Shown here in pieces: positions 34,769 to 45,645 of a stretch of 64,000 nucleotides of DNA; within the stretch, counting starts at the first letter, position 1, and every line of letters starts with the position of its first letter. The notes beneath the pieces were generated by a model. It saw nothing but the letters and a program-made list of their open reading frames with translations. It was not told the DNA's origin and ran no database searches. This stretch comes from Fragum whitleyi (lineage: Eukaryota; Mollusca; Bivalvia; Cardiida; Cardiidae). The translations under genes were made by a program, and so were the position numbers. The stretch spans positions 39,697,065 through 39,761,064 of the forward strand of contig OX411555.1 in NCBI GenBank assembly GCA_948146395.1. The letters run 5' to 3'.

Positions 34769-35059
34769 CAATCGAAAAGCAAAGAACCATTTTCAATTAT
34801 TTTCAAGCATTTTGTTGTCATACAGACGGGACCAGTTATCATTGAATTGAGCATTAAATGGGAAAAGAATCGAATTTAATTTGGGATGTTTTGGAAAGTT
34901 TAACTGCTTTATTACATCAACGGTGAACGTCCGCTGGATGACAGATTGACAGACCAGTAATTAGCAGCTCCTAAAATACCTCCCACTCCTGTTTTTCCTG
35001 CCACATTTCTCATTCAGCAAGAGCAATAAATTAGACAGGAAAAACTAGCGAAGCGATAC

Positions 35060-35275
35060 AGCTTTAGGTTGCAATTTCAAACGATTTTGGTCCTGTGCGT
35101 GACATATCGAACAATTTAAATGTTGGTAAAGCAAAGACTCTGGCCAGCCTGTGCATCCGCATAGTCTGACAAGAGTCTTCATTATGCGCCTCGTGCTGAA
35201 TGTTTTATGTTGCTCATTATTTGCCTTTTGCAAACATGTCAAATTGGTGGAAATGTCAAGCACAGGTTCAAATGT
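35060..35275. mobile_element. MITE-5-like element, degenerate
   Basis: It shares 'cctgtgcgtgacatatcgaa', 'gcaaagactctggccagcct', 'cagtctgacaagagtcttc' and 'atgtcaagcacaggttcaaa' with the order seen at 13641-13914. The terminal repeats are worn. It abuts the element starting at 35274. Confidence 0.65.
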
Positions 35276-35527
35276 GACCCGGAGACAAAGGAGAATCTAG
35301 AAATTCCCCAAAAAAAAGATATTTGAAAAAGAGATTGATTCAAGTACAGCTCAACCAGGGATCACAGTTCAAATTCTATAACATGAAGGTTGATTGACCA
35401 TTCTAGATTCAGAAAATTAGCACAGTCACAAAAATTTCGATACTAGTCAGTCTGCGGCGCCCATGCAGACTGACTAGCATCGACATTTTATATACCACCA
35501 ATGGGTGATTTTCGCATGACTGGTCAC
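35274..35527. mobile_element. MITE-4 copy, GTGACCC ends
   Basis: It runs from GTGACCCGGAGACAAAGGAG to TTTTCGCATGACTGGTCAC, with an interior 'gatatttgaaaaagagattg', 'tctagattcagaaaatta' and the palindrome 'tagtcagtctgcggcgccca' / 'tgcagactgactagca'. The better copy is at 61006-61265. Confidence 0.8.
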
Positions 35528-36574
35528 ATATTTAAAAAAAGACATAAATTCAAATAAAGGTAAACCGGAGGTCGCGTTTAGAATCGATATTTCTACGGAT
35601 TTGTCAGATGGCCCCTTTTCGCTTGATGAGTCAGATATCAAAAAACATCGGACTTAAAGCTCTGAGCAAAAAGGAAACAATCACACTGTTGAAAAGTAGA
35701 CAAATATGTATTGTAACAAGAGGACCATGATGGTCTTATATCGCGCACATTCGTCTCCATAATTCCTGCCTTATTTAACTGAACTGCCTCAAAGGATAAT
35801 GATGGTACCTAACACACAATAATATAACCAACTTTATTAAGTTGGAATGCGGAGCAATTCCAACTTAGATTTAACAAAACCGCAAAATGAACACAAGATA
35901 ATTTCATTTCGGGTTTTTTGATAACTCACATCACGTGAACAGGATGTGAATACATTTAGGGCCTATTTTTTATGTCTAAAATTGACATAGACATACAATT
36001 TTTTTCATAAAAAATGATAATGCTGTACAAATACACAACTATCACTTCATGTCTATTATTAACACGATAATTTATGTTTTAAACGATATTTATTAAAATT
36101 GAGTACGAATTTACTAGTATTACATGTTTGCATTACTATATTTGGGAATCATGTGATAAGTCAAGTCTGATAAAGTCAGCTATTGACAAAAGCACTAGCC
36201 AATCACATGATCTGCTTATTTGGTAATGTCGCGATCTGTTTTCTCGGTATTGTAGCAATAGCACAGGCCGATCACGTGATCTGCTTATTTGGTAATCACG
36301 GTCGCGACCTGTTTTTCGTAGAATTATTTTATTTATTTATTTCTTTTAAATTGAATCGTTTGCTACATGACTAGGTGACCTGTGTATCGGTATACTATTA
36401 AGTCCACGCATGCCTGTAATTTATAAGATATAACGGAACGTCAATGCCTGATCTTCACGTGCCGAAGTATCTTCGGATTTGTATTCATGAGCCTAATTGT
36501 TATTTCTGCACAAAGGTTCAGGTTAATATGCTCTCGCTAAAACACCTTTGTCTACAATAACGAAAAGAAAATCA
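35528..36574. repeat. Mostly unassigned; 73 bp tandem pair at 36195-36318
   Basis: Two adjacent units share 'atgatctgcttatttggtaa' / 'gtgatctgcttatttggtaa' and 'cgcgatctgttt' / 'cgcgacctgttt'. At 35718 the phrase 'aagaggaccatgatggtc' matches a repeat start I know to be common in bivalve DNA. No supported gene. Confidence 0.5.
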
Positions 36575-37900
36575 TTAGGTTTTAGCTCACCTGAGCACAA
36601 CGTGCTTAAGGGGACATTTTAGGAGTCGGTCGTAAGTCGTCTGTCGTGCGTCGTCCGTCGTCAACAATCCTAATATTTCATCTCCTCCTGAACCATTGGG
36701 CTGATTTCAATGAAACTTTACCAGAATGTTCCTTGGGTGTCCCTTTTCAAAAACTGTTCGTGAAATTCTGTCTGGCCCATAGCTATGGGAGCCGCCGTCA
36801 TAACGCAGTTGGTAGCGCGTCGGACTGTCAATCTAGAGGTCCAGGGTTCGATCCCCGACGGAGGAACTCATTATTTCCGACTATTTGTCTCTCACCAAAT
36901 GAGTTGATAATCGTAGACCTATGTGAGATAGTAGCTGGAGGCTAGGAAAGAATGTGATGGTTGTACTGGTGAGAGAAATACCAGGGATCCATTGTTAGGT
37001 GCTACAGCCGCCGCGATATAACTGAAATAATGTTGAAAGCGGCGTTAAACTCCATTCAATCAATCAATCAACCATAGCTATGGGTGTGGATGGCGGGGCT
37101 CATTTTGAACCCAAAATCTTTAAACGCCATCTCCTTCTGAACCACTGGGCCGATTTCTATTAAAACTTTGCAAGAATGTTCCCTTGGTGAACTTTTAAAA
37201 ACTTGTTCGCCAAACTTTGATTGGCTCATAGATATGGGCGGGACAGGGCGGGTCTTATTTTTAGCCCGAAATCTTTGAACGACAGCTCCTCCTTAACCAC
37301 TAGGTTGATTTCAATGAAACTTTACCAGAATGTTTCTTAAGTGACCCTTTTAAAGAATTGTTCTCAAAATTTTGATTGGCTCATAAGTATGGGTGTGGCA
37401 GTGCCTATTTTGAACCCGAAAGCCTTGAACGACACCTCCTCCTGAACCACATGGCCGATTTCAATGAAACATTTACCAGATATTCCTTTGGTGACCTTTT
37501 TCAAGAATTGTTCGTGAAATTTTGATTGGCCCATAAATATGGGCGTGCAGGGCAGGGCATACTTTAAGCCCGAAATTATTAAACGCAATTAAACTGCTTG
37601 GTTCAGGAATACAAGAATGTTTCTGGGGTGACCCTTTTTTAAAAAAAAAATCGCGAAATTTTGATTGGTCAATGAATATGGGCGTAGCAGGGCGGGGCTT
37701 ATTCTGAAACAGAAATCTTTCAATGACATCTCCTGAATCACTAGGCCGATTTCAATTACACTTTATCAATGTGTTCCCTTGATGACCCTCTTCAAAAATT
37801 GTTGGAAACATTTTGATTAGCCCATAAATATTGCCGTGGCAGGGCTAATTTTAAGTCTCCTCTGTAATGAATGGGTGGGCAGGGTCTACTATCTCTATTA
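36575..37900 (+). repeat. Tandem array, unit about 150 bp, interrupted by a SINE
   Basis: After an opening 'ttagctcacctgagcacaac' and a GTCGTCCGTCGTC run, six or seven units repeat the series 'ctcctcctgaaccac', 'gccgatttcaatgaaac', 'ccagaatgttcctt', 'gtgaccctttt', 'attttgattggcccataa', 'tatgggcgtggcagg'. Removing the SINE at 36790-37071 gives spacing of about 150 bp throughout. Related diverged units lie near 22780-23100. Confidence 0.82.
36790..37071 (+). mobile_element. Full-length tRNA-Asp-derived SINE, 13 bp target duplication
   Basis: The head reads 'gccgccgtcataacgcagtt', GGTAGCGCG, 'tcggactGTCaatct' with an Asp-type GTC anticodon, then GGTTCGATCCCCG. The body is 'actatttgtctctcaccaaa', 'atagtagctggaggctagg', 'ttaggtgctacagccgccgc', and the tail is CAATCAATCAATCAA. 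CCATAGCTATGGG flanks both sides (36777-36789, 37072-37084). This is the reference copy for the fragments at 5184, 15130, 15844 and 62218. Confidence 0.93.
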
Positions 37901-38628
37901 ATTTTTGAAATAACATCTCCTTTTCAACAAATAGTCAAATTGAACGCATTCCAACTTATCAGTACTTTCAGTACTTTGATTTTTAATATGTCGGCAAGAC
38001 TAATACACCGAAATGTTCCAATTCCAATTTACATTCTTACTGTGCAGCCATATTAAAAAAAATGTTTTGAATGTTTAACAACATTTGATATACATTTATA
38101 CACCAGTCAATCATCGCACTGATTCAGGGTGTGCTGTGTTCAATTTGTTTCATATGCCGCTGTAGACTGTTCTATAGTAGGGAGGGATTGAATATCTGGT
38201 GGAAGATTGATAATTTTAATGGTAAATGGTTCTGGGGAAATAAGAAAATTTGTGCTAATGTGTAGTAGCTTGAATAAATCTATAACTAAGTGGATTAGAC
38301 CTTCTGGACAATAGAGTCTTGGAGACAAGAATACCATCAACCGAAACAGCTACTTATTCATTTATGATCTTGTAGAAAAGAGACAGCCTCTTGTTGAAAT
38401 GGCGAAGGTCGAGACGTCGGAGTTTTAGCGATTTGATTTTTTTTCTGTGACAATTACAGATTTTTCATGGTTTGCCTTAATCCAGCGAACAGTTCGTCTC
38501 TTGCCTTATTTGCATATCCGCGATACCGGACAAGACTTTTGTCCATTAGTATAGATATATGATCATAATTGTCCTACATGAAGTATATATGCGTTATATT
38601 TACGACAGGATACTTGACAGAGGGAAAT
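37901..38628. other. Unassigned sequence
   Basis: No supported gene or repeat. Confidence 0.45.
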
Positions 38629-38760
38629 GCCCTGCATTCAAGATGAAAAAACGTCGCTAACAGTTAGATAATTATTCCCCGCTTTGCACGTGCATCTGCG
38701 TGCAAAGCGGGGAACAATTATCTAACTGTTAGCGACGTTTTGTCATCCTGAACGCAGGGC
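38629..38760. repeat. Near-perfect 132 bp palindrome, CCCGCTTTGCACG family
   Basis: Arms of about 64 bp: 'gccctgcattcaagatgaaa' faces 'tgtcatcctgaacgcagggc', and 'agataattattccccgcttt' faces 'aaagcggggaacaattatct'. There is almost no loop at 'gcacgtgcatctgcgtgc'. It is the cleanest member of the family and probably the youngest. Confidence 0.92.
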
Positions 38761-39400
38761 TGATTGCAGAAGGGTTTCACCAAGGAAGTACTCGGTTGGA
38801 TTAGGAATGCAATCAATATCGATTAGGTTCTTCTTTATGAAAAGACAAACATCCTGAGCAAGACTGAGACAGATTGAGCCAAAATTGTGACCTTTAAAGT
38901 GGCGACACGAAAATTGTCTATAATTCTCCTTTACCGTGACAAAAGCTGGAATGCCACCCAAATCGATAGACTTCTTCCTTATGACCAGTCAAATGCCCTG
39001 AGCAAGTTTAAGAAAGATTGAACAAAATTGTGACCTATAGAGCGGTAACAAGAAAATTGTTTATGAGACTCCTTCTTCTTAGAATAACTCGGAATGCAAC
39101 CAAAATCAATAGGGGTCTTTCTTAAGCCTAGACAAACACCCAGAGCAATGAGAAAGATTGGGCCAAAACATTAACCTCTAGAGCAAAGACCTTCGACCCC
39201 TTTTCGATCCCATTGTGCCCCGATTCAAGACCTTTGAGGTACTTTTAAAAAAGCATGACCTAAGGATGATACATGTGCAGTTTAGCTATATTCTTTCCAG
39301 TTGTTTCAGAAAAGATTTTTAGTAATTGTTTACGGACGGCCAGACAGACGATGGACATTATTCGGTTACAAAAGCTCACCCTGAGCTAAAAAAGTGTATA
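38761..39400 (+). repeat. Degenerate tandem repeats, unit about 130 bp
   Basis: Three or so units share 'gaaagattg', 'caaaattgtgacctatagag', 'aacaagaaaattgt', 'gacaaacaccc' and 'gagcaa'. The array ends in 'acggacggccagacagacga' and 'aaaagctcaccctgagct', the reverse-oriented form of the opening at 36583. Confidence 0.65.
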
Positions 39401-39447
39401 CTTTCCTTTGCCGTTGGACATAAAATATGATAAAGTAATGAAATAAA

Positions 39448-39760
39448 TAGTTAAGAACATCATAAAATTGATCTAAACCGTTTTTATTTTCCTGATCAGT
39501 CCTCAATTTTGTTCCTTCAAAGCATTATTTCAAGTCATTCAAAACGCTCCTAAATCGTTAAAAGCTCTCTGAAATTATTCATACATATAAATTTATTGAG
39601 CCATTCAAGCGCCATTTGGAGGCGTCTGATTCGTTCGTGAAGATTTTAAAAAAAGTATTTATAGAAGAGTCGGTTAATTTTGTTAAATTGAGGTTAGGTA
39701 ATATAGCCGATTTCTCTCAATTTAGAGTTATGTTTCGTTGTTATTTGTTCATTTCTCAAT
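39448..39760 (+). mobile_element. MITE-1 copy, diverged, holds a duplication breakpoint
   Basis: It starts TAGTTAAGAACATCATAAAA. It has an eroded interior, then 'ggaggcgtctgattcgttcg' and a degenerate palindrome zone near 39690. The right terminal repeat is not recognisable. The left boundary of the 9.3 kb tandem duplication falls inside it, at about 39625. Confidence 0.7.
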
Positions 39761-40017
39761 GAATATAAGTTTGAAAACAGATGCGTCCTGTGAACAGGAA
39801 AAGGAAAGCACGCACGAACGTTAATGGACGCTTTCCCACTTACTTAACCTGAACGGTGATAATCGGTGAGCAACCTGGCTAGGTGGCTAATATAGCAAAC
39901 AAAAACAGCGGAATCTTTGACTTTAGTCGATTTTACGATAATATCAGTTATTTTCGTTTTATTTGGATATTTCCTAGACAATTTGATGGGCGGGATCTAC
40001 GAAAAACACACATCATG

Positions 40018-40719
40018 TACAGATGACAACATCGTATAATTGACAAGGTGAATGATTTTGGAATGATTTAGGGTGAATTAAATGGGAGGTAGTCCAATAT
40101 CGCAAGGGTGAACAAAAATAACGATATTGATTACCTCCCTTTAATAGAATATGCATACAAGTTCTATAGATAGCTTCCTATTTCGTTAAGAACCTATTAG
40201 ACCCTTAAAAAGTGAAATCGCGATTTTTCTCGATCAAACTTTATTTTGAATGACATTATTGAATCTTTATTTTTTCAATGGGGTCGAGCGTTTTTGAATG
40301 GTATGAGTGAGTGGTTGGAATTAATGAATGGAGCGCCGAATGAGTGATTTAGAATGGTTCTGATCGAGATGAATGTCAATTTCACGATGTTATATATATA
40401 ATACATACTTAGTGTATTATATGGAAAAAAATATCTAACGAGGTTGGGAGAATTGAAAATTGTCGAGGCTCTGCCGAGACAATTGTCAATTATCACAACC
40501 GAGTTAGATATTTTTTCATACAATACACTAAGTATGTATTATATTTATCTTATAACCTCTATTTGTCTTCTTTTCGTCGATCTTTCTAACTGAAATGCAA
40601 GTTTCTAAAAACAACCACATTATATCATTGTTCTAAAAATAACTATGTGATATCATAAAAAAATATCATACGGGTTGTTATCACACGGATATTTGTATAG
40701 TTATAAGATAAAAACTGTA
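40018..40719 (-). mobile_element. MITE-1 copy split in its terminal repeat
   Basis: It starts TACAGATGACAACATCGTAT. It has a shortened palindrome and a normal right arm up to 'caatttcacgatgtta', then a nested hairpin element, then AAAACTGTA. Unit B has a single TA here (49444-49445, 'cacgccataTActttg'), so the whole composite entered after the duplication or was lost from B. Confidence 0.88.
40395..40699. mobile_element. Hairpin element HP-A, nested in MITE-1
   Basis: The palindrome 'taatacatacttagtgtatt' to 'aatacactaagtatgtatta' has the core 'attgtcgaggctctgccgag' and 'acaat'. Its right part is 'tatgtgatatcataaaaaa' and 'cgggttgttatcacacgg'. GTTATA flanks both ends (40389-40394, 40700-40705). 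It matches the insertion at 18005-18411. The overlapping 82-codon frame is not a gene. Confidence 0.82.
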
Positions 40720-41255
40720 CTTTATTTCTTAATTTTTCGATGTTTTATTGGAGTAGTCCTGGGATTAGGCTCTGATCGAGTCACTTCTGTTGCCTAGCAA
40801 CCAGTCATTTTTGGAAAGCGCTTGTGGTGCATTCAAGAATGACAACTCTCAAAAATAAACTGCTCGCAGCGAGCGCTTGAAATCGTATACCGAACTTTGG
40901 ACTGTTCAACGGGACTGTCTTCGCACAAATCAGGTTTTTTTTTACATGTCTCAAAACCAATTGAATATTTGCATTTAAATTTTCATTTTCGATGACGTTA
41001 AAGATTACGAAAGAATATTTCTTTCGTTTTCATATGGTTTTAATTCAAAATGCCTTTTTCGAAGCTATGTATAATGCGTTTTTAGAAAACAAAAGGTATT
41101 CATCCCACAAATATTCCCTTATGTGTCTTATCACACTAAAAGGGACCAACTCGCAACTCCGTAAAATATATGATTGAAACAATACTGGTTGTAGTACAGA
41201 TCAGTTTGGATCGCATTTTAGAAATTCTCCCAAGAAGGTAAATTGATCATTATAG

Positions 41256-42003
41256 TACGGTTGCATAGGGGTAACATTTACATTTTTATATTTACCTTGA
41301 AAAAAAATTAATATGTAAAATTATGTGATTTTCGTTTTTCAAGGTTTTTTTCATGGAATAATAAAAAATGCTAAAAACAAAATCCTCGTTTTACAAGTTT
41401 TTTTTATAAACTCATTGATTAAAAAAATGCGAAAATCAATTTTCGTTTTTCAAGTTTTATTCTATTGAATAAAAAAAAAATGCAAAAAAACGAAAACTTA
41501 AGTCGTGAGCACGCGATAATTTGACCAATCGAAATCTCCAACTAAAGCGTGAGCACGACTAAATTATCCAATAAGAACTGCCGATACCTATTTTCGTTTT
41601 TCGCATTTTTTTATTCTACAAAAGAAAACTTGTAAAACGAAAGTTGTGGATTTTGTTTTTTGCATTTCCTTTTTTTTTCTATAATAATAATAAAAAACTC
41701 GTAAAACGAATATCAAGATGTTTGTTTTTCGCATTTTTTTTTTATTATTTAAAAAAATACTTGTAAAACGAAAAGCGAGATTTTTGTTTTTCGCATTTAC
41801 TTTTATTCCTAAAAAAAAACTTGTCAAATGAAAATCGAGGATTTTGTTTTCGCATTTATTTTTATTCTTTTAAAAAAAAGTTGTAAAACGAAAATCGAGG
41901 ATTTTGTTTTTCGCATTTATTTTTATTCTTTAAAAAAAGTTGTAAAACGAAAATCCCAGAAAATAAAAAAAAAATGTGCAAGTACCACCTCTATGCCACC
42001 GTA
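41256..42003. mobile_element. 748 bp foldback element with repetitive arms
   Basis: It starts TACGGTTGCATAGGGGTAAC and ends GTACCACCTCTATGCCACCG then TA, so the tips are inverted. TTATAG lies on both sides (41250-41255, 42004-42009); unit B has a single TTATAG (50428-50433) followed by AGAGAG. The right half has about six units of 58-60 bp ('ttgtaaaacgaaaatcgagg', 'attttgtttttcgcatttat', 'ttttattctttaaaaaa'). The left half has two or three units in reverse complement. The unique centre includes 'gtgagcacg' twice. Such internally repetitive arms are the hallmark of foldback-type elements. No transposase is present, and frames inside it are low-complexity. Confidence 0.93.
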
Positions 42004-43106
42004 TTATAGAGAGAGAAAGCAATCCAAACGCGAAAAGTGTCAATCCCAGTCAGGCTGCGCTGTGCGCAAAGTGTATGTGCTCTTCACTTTACGAACTACG
42101 AATATTGCGTCTGTTTTACTAAACATCTTACGATCATTTATTGCGTAAGTCAAAGATAAATGTTGCTTCTACAATAGTAAGTGAATATGGAATTATGCCG
42201 TGTATCATCTCATTGGAATCGTCTCTAATGATTCAAATGAGTATTTGAAAGACAGAATCTAACAATGAATGAAAACACCAGGTACGATTTGTGATTTTGT
42301 CTTCCGCTTATTCTTTTCGTAAGAAATTATGTAAAACGGGCCCATGGTCCCTATCGCATGTGTAGTCACATAGTGACTCTTTTATCTTGACGACTGTTTC
42401 ATTTTCCCTTCGTTGATTCTTTCTCTTCTTGCTTAATATTTCTACAAGATTACTGTAATTATAGTCTAGTCATGATTTTAATAACCTTGGCAACACTAAG
42501 ACTAGTAAACCCTCCTATCTCAGCCTTTGTTACAAAAAGATACAAATGTTCAGTTGAACTATCTGCACTAACTTATTATATTCCAACAGCTTATGTACAG
42601 AAAAACAATCAAACCAGAACAAAACGTTTAAATTACAAGGATTTGACATCGTGTAAAAAACTTAAGTCGTTTTAGTTTTATAATTTAATGGAACAGGCGA
42701 AACAGGTGTATGTTGTATTGTTTATTTATTTATTCTCTTTAAAATAGATTCTTCTAGAATATTAAGAAAAAAACAAAACTAAGCGATGTAACCAAGTGTT
42801 TATCACAGAAAGCGGTATACTTGAATTAAGGCCAACAGTTTTTCAATAAGCCTTAACCAAATGCATCTGGATTTGCAAGCAGACATTAAAAACTGCTGTT
42901 AGGTATGTTATGAATTTGAGTTACGACGTTTTTTGTATTAAGAGCAGAATAAAGCAATGTTTAAAATCCATTAGAGGTGCCATAAACCATAATTGTCTTC
43001 AATTAAAAGGTTATTTCCTGGCGTGACCCATTTGTACTTGTTCTAGAATTTCTAAGAATGATAGATTATTTTTCCCATTTTTTCTGTCTTTTCCTTGGTA
43101 ATACCG

Positions 43107-43290
43107 TATAGTTAAGAACATCGTAAAAAATCATTACTCGTCTTAATCAAAATCGCCCAATCGCTCGATCATCGTTCGATTCTTGTAACTCAAAACAATT
43201 ACTCCATTCGTTCAAAACGCTCGTATACATGTACCATTCAAAGATCATTCAAAGTTCTAATCATTTCATGATCCGTGAAGACATACAGAT
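43107..43290 (+). mobile_element. MITE-1 left-end fragment (unit A)
   Basis: It starts TATAGTTAAGAACATCGTAA and runs through 'aatcgcccaatcgctcgat' and 'ttcgttcaaaacgctcgtat', then meets another MITE-1 in opposite orientation at 43292. The unit B equivalent is 51530-51725. Confidence 0.75.
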
Positions 43291-43291
43291 G

Positions 43292-43741
43292 TAAAGTTAA
43301 GATCAGTGTGTAATTGACAAGACGAATGACTATGGAATAATTTTGAAATAATTTTGGAATGAAATCGAATGAGTGGGTGGAGCGAGTTTTGAATGAAATT
43401 AAAGGAGGTTATCCAGTATCGCCAATTTTGTTCAGGATGAACAAAATTAGCGATACGTATTTCCCCCTGTAATAAAATATACGTTCTTTAATGGATTTGT
43501 GTCTTCGTGGACCAATCAGACACTTTTGAAATCACACCAGCCAATAAAATCGTAGAGTAATTTGATCGATTAGATTTTAATGTTGGTCGATTTGAACGAT
43601 TAAGAAATGTTTTCTAATAAATTCGGAGCGTGTTTGATCGATTAGAGTGAGTGTTTGGAAAGAATGAATTGAGCAGTGAGTAAGTGATATTGAATGGTTT
43701 TGATCGCAAAAAATGTCAATTCCACGATGTTTTTAACGGTA
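43292..43741 (-). mobile_element. MITE-1 copy, 'cttcgtgg' subfamily (unit A)
   Basis: It runs from TAAAGTTAAGATCAGTGTGT to CGATGTTTTTAACGGTA. Palindrome arms are 'ccagtatcgccaattttgtt' and 'aacaaaattagcgatacgta'. It carries 'tgtgtcttcgtggaccaatc'. Shared with unit B (51734-52135), so older than the duplication. Confidence 0.9.
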
Positions 43742-44194
43742 TTCTTAGAATACTGATAAAATATTGTTGTTGTTTTTTCAGTTTTGTGCACTCTTTATGT
43801 GTAAGCGTGTGTGTGTGTGTTTGTATGTGTGTAGCGGGGGATAGTTCAACATATTTCCCGAACTCTATTTTAGTGCATTGAATCGGACGTGACGTGCACA
43901 GAATCCCTCTTTTATATGAACTCAATCTTGCGATTGACATGTTTTTCATATTCAGTGACATATTTCTCATTTGAATTATCCCCAGACTATTTAAGATCAA
44001 TCATGTTATACAATATCAAAACGACTGATGAAATTTTGGGCGTTTGTCAAGAACACCAGACAGAGTTGAAAACCCTTGTTATTTTCATAAATGCAATATC
44101 AGTAATGAAATAAGTCTGCTGTCGTCAGTACCTTTGACAATATTTTGTAATATGTTCTGTCAAGTCGTATACTGTATTCGATGTATAAATAAAG

Positions 44195-44615
44195 GATATT
44201 AAATGAGTGGTCATAGAATTCTGAATTTATTAAACGAGTCATACATAAACAGATAAAAACAAAGCTATGCCGAGTTTTTCTCTGTTTATAGATGACGAGT
44301 TTAATAAATTCTGTATTTCATTAGCACAAATTTTATATTCTATTTATAATATGACCCGATTTTTTTGCGAAAATCGTCTTAAACCTTGAAATTCAAAGCT
44401 TCTATTTTCCGCGAAACTTATAACGCCGTATAAAACTGGCGTCATAATGTACACATTATGACGTCATATCCGCGGTTACAAAATAGCGTCGCTTTTCGCT
44501 CTAAGCCCATTTGCATAGTTATTCCACTAGTGCAATAACACCCGTGTAATATCAAAAATATTCAACGGGTATATTTCACTCCCACGACGTTGGTCATATT
44601 ACAAAAAATATTATT
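44195..44615. mobile_element. Hairpin element HP-B, copy 2, absent from unit B
   Basis: Unit B reads 'cgatgtataaagatatttat' and 'caaatgacaaactaagg' without interruption (52609-52645). Here the hairpin 'attctgaatttattaaacga' / 'agtttaataaattctgtatt' opens the insert and 'ccacgacgttggtcatatta' closes it. Imperfect direct repeats 'gatatta' and 'aatatta' flank it. It also has 'attatgacgtcatat' next to 'cgtcataatgt'. Confidence 0.8.
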
Positions 44616-45168
44616 CAACTGACAAACTAAGGAATCTGTTACCATGGCATAATGTCTGGCAAGAATGAAATTGATGACTCGGCGTTAAAAGGTTGAAATT
44701 GCCTGTAAACATATAGGCAATTACAACTGTTTCACACCCAGATATCGAGATGGGATTAAACACATGGTTATCAACAAGTTACTTTTTTTTTGTCCATTAT
44801 TCGTTGTACGATACATGGTATTTTTATATCCACCACATTTCGATGTGGACGTAAAACTTGTGCTTATCACTCAGCAGTTATGTGACAGAATATGAAAAAA
44901 TCCAACCGCCTGTATCTTATTTTCTGTCCGTCTGTCAGTCTGTCTATTCCTCTGAAAAAGTGTTGTTGGTATTACTTGTACATACAATAATTATATCGGG
45001 GCGTTTACCTTCAGCCATATTTCTCTTGAATAGAAAATACTTTTGGAGACCAAGTACTTAGAGCTTCATTACAAACATACTTCCTTTATATGTCTGTGTG
45101 TCTAGAAAGAGATTGTCTTGCCAAAATAATCATGTCTTGATTTCTCATATAAAGAAATAGCTGTAATA

Positions 45169-45588
45169 AACAGTTAAAAACATCGTGAAATTGACACCCA
45201 TTCCGATCAAAAACCTTATCCAATTATTCATTCCAAACAGCCACTCAAATTGATCAAAAACGCTCAGAGATCACAATAAACATTTCGGAATCGTTCAAGA
45301 TAGTCAGTATTTAATTCAATGCGATCAAATCTTTCTACGATTTTATTTGCTCGTGAGAATTTCATAGTATTTCATTGATCCACGAAGACACACAAACAGA
45401 GAAAAACATGTATATTTAATAATGGGGAGGTAAGAAAAATCGCCATTTTTTCATCTTAAACAAAATGAGCGCTACTGGAATACTTCCCTTTCATTTCACT
45501 CAAAACTAGCTCCACACACTCATTCAATTTCATTTCAAATCATTCCGAAATCAATCATATTTTCAATTTCACGATTTTCTTGATTGTA
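45169..45588 (+). mobile_element. MITE-1 copy (unit A)
   Basis: It starts AACAGTTAAAAACATCGTGA and ends ACGATTTTCTTGATTGTA. The palindrome is damaged ('aaatcgccattttttcatct' against 'aaacaaaatgagcgctactg'). Partner copy in unit B at 53181-53595. Confidence 0.87.
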
Positions 45589-45645
45589 CGTTTAAATTGT
45601 CCAAGCTTAGAAATGGTAATGTTTATTTAAATTATCTGAAGTTTC

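Noticed and set aside
36197..36318. Repeated ATCACRTGATCTGC words as a possible CRISPR-like or operator array
   Set aside because: Only two units, and the genome is eukaryotic; a simple local tandem duplication explains it. No CRISPR array is present anywhere in the window.
41588..42148. Two low-complexity frames (79 and 106 codons)
   Set aside because: They lie in the 60 bp tandem repeats of the foldback element. The repeat unit length keeps frames open by chance, and the insertion is absent from unit B.
43684..44113. Frames of 65-94 codons, partly shared with unit B (52346-52540)
   Set aside because: A 64-codon frame is nearly the same in both units, but it is short and its 3' end differs. 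Similarity is explained by the recent duplication and not by selection.
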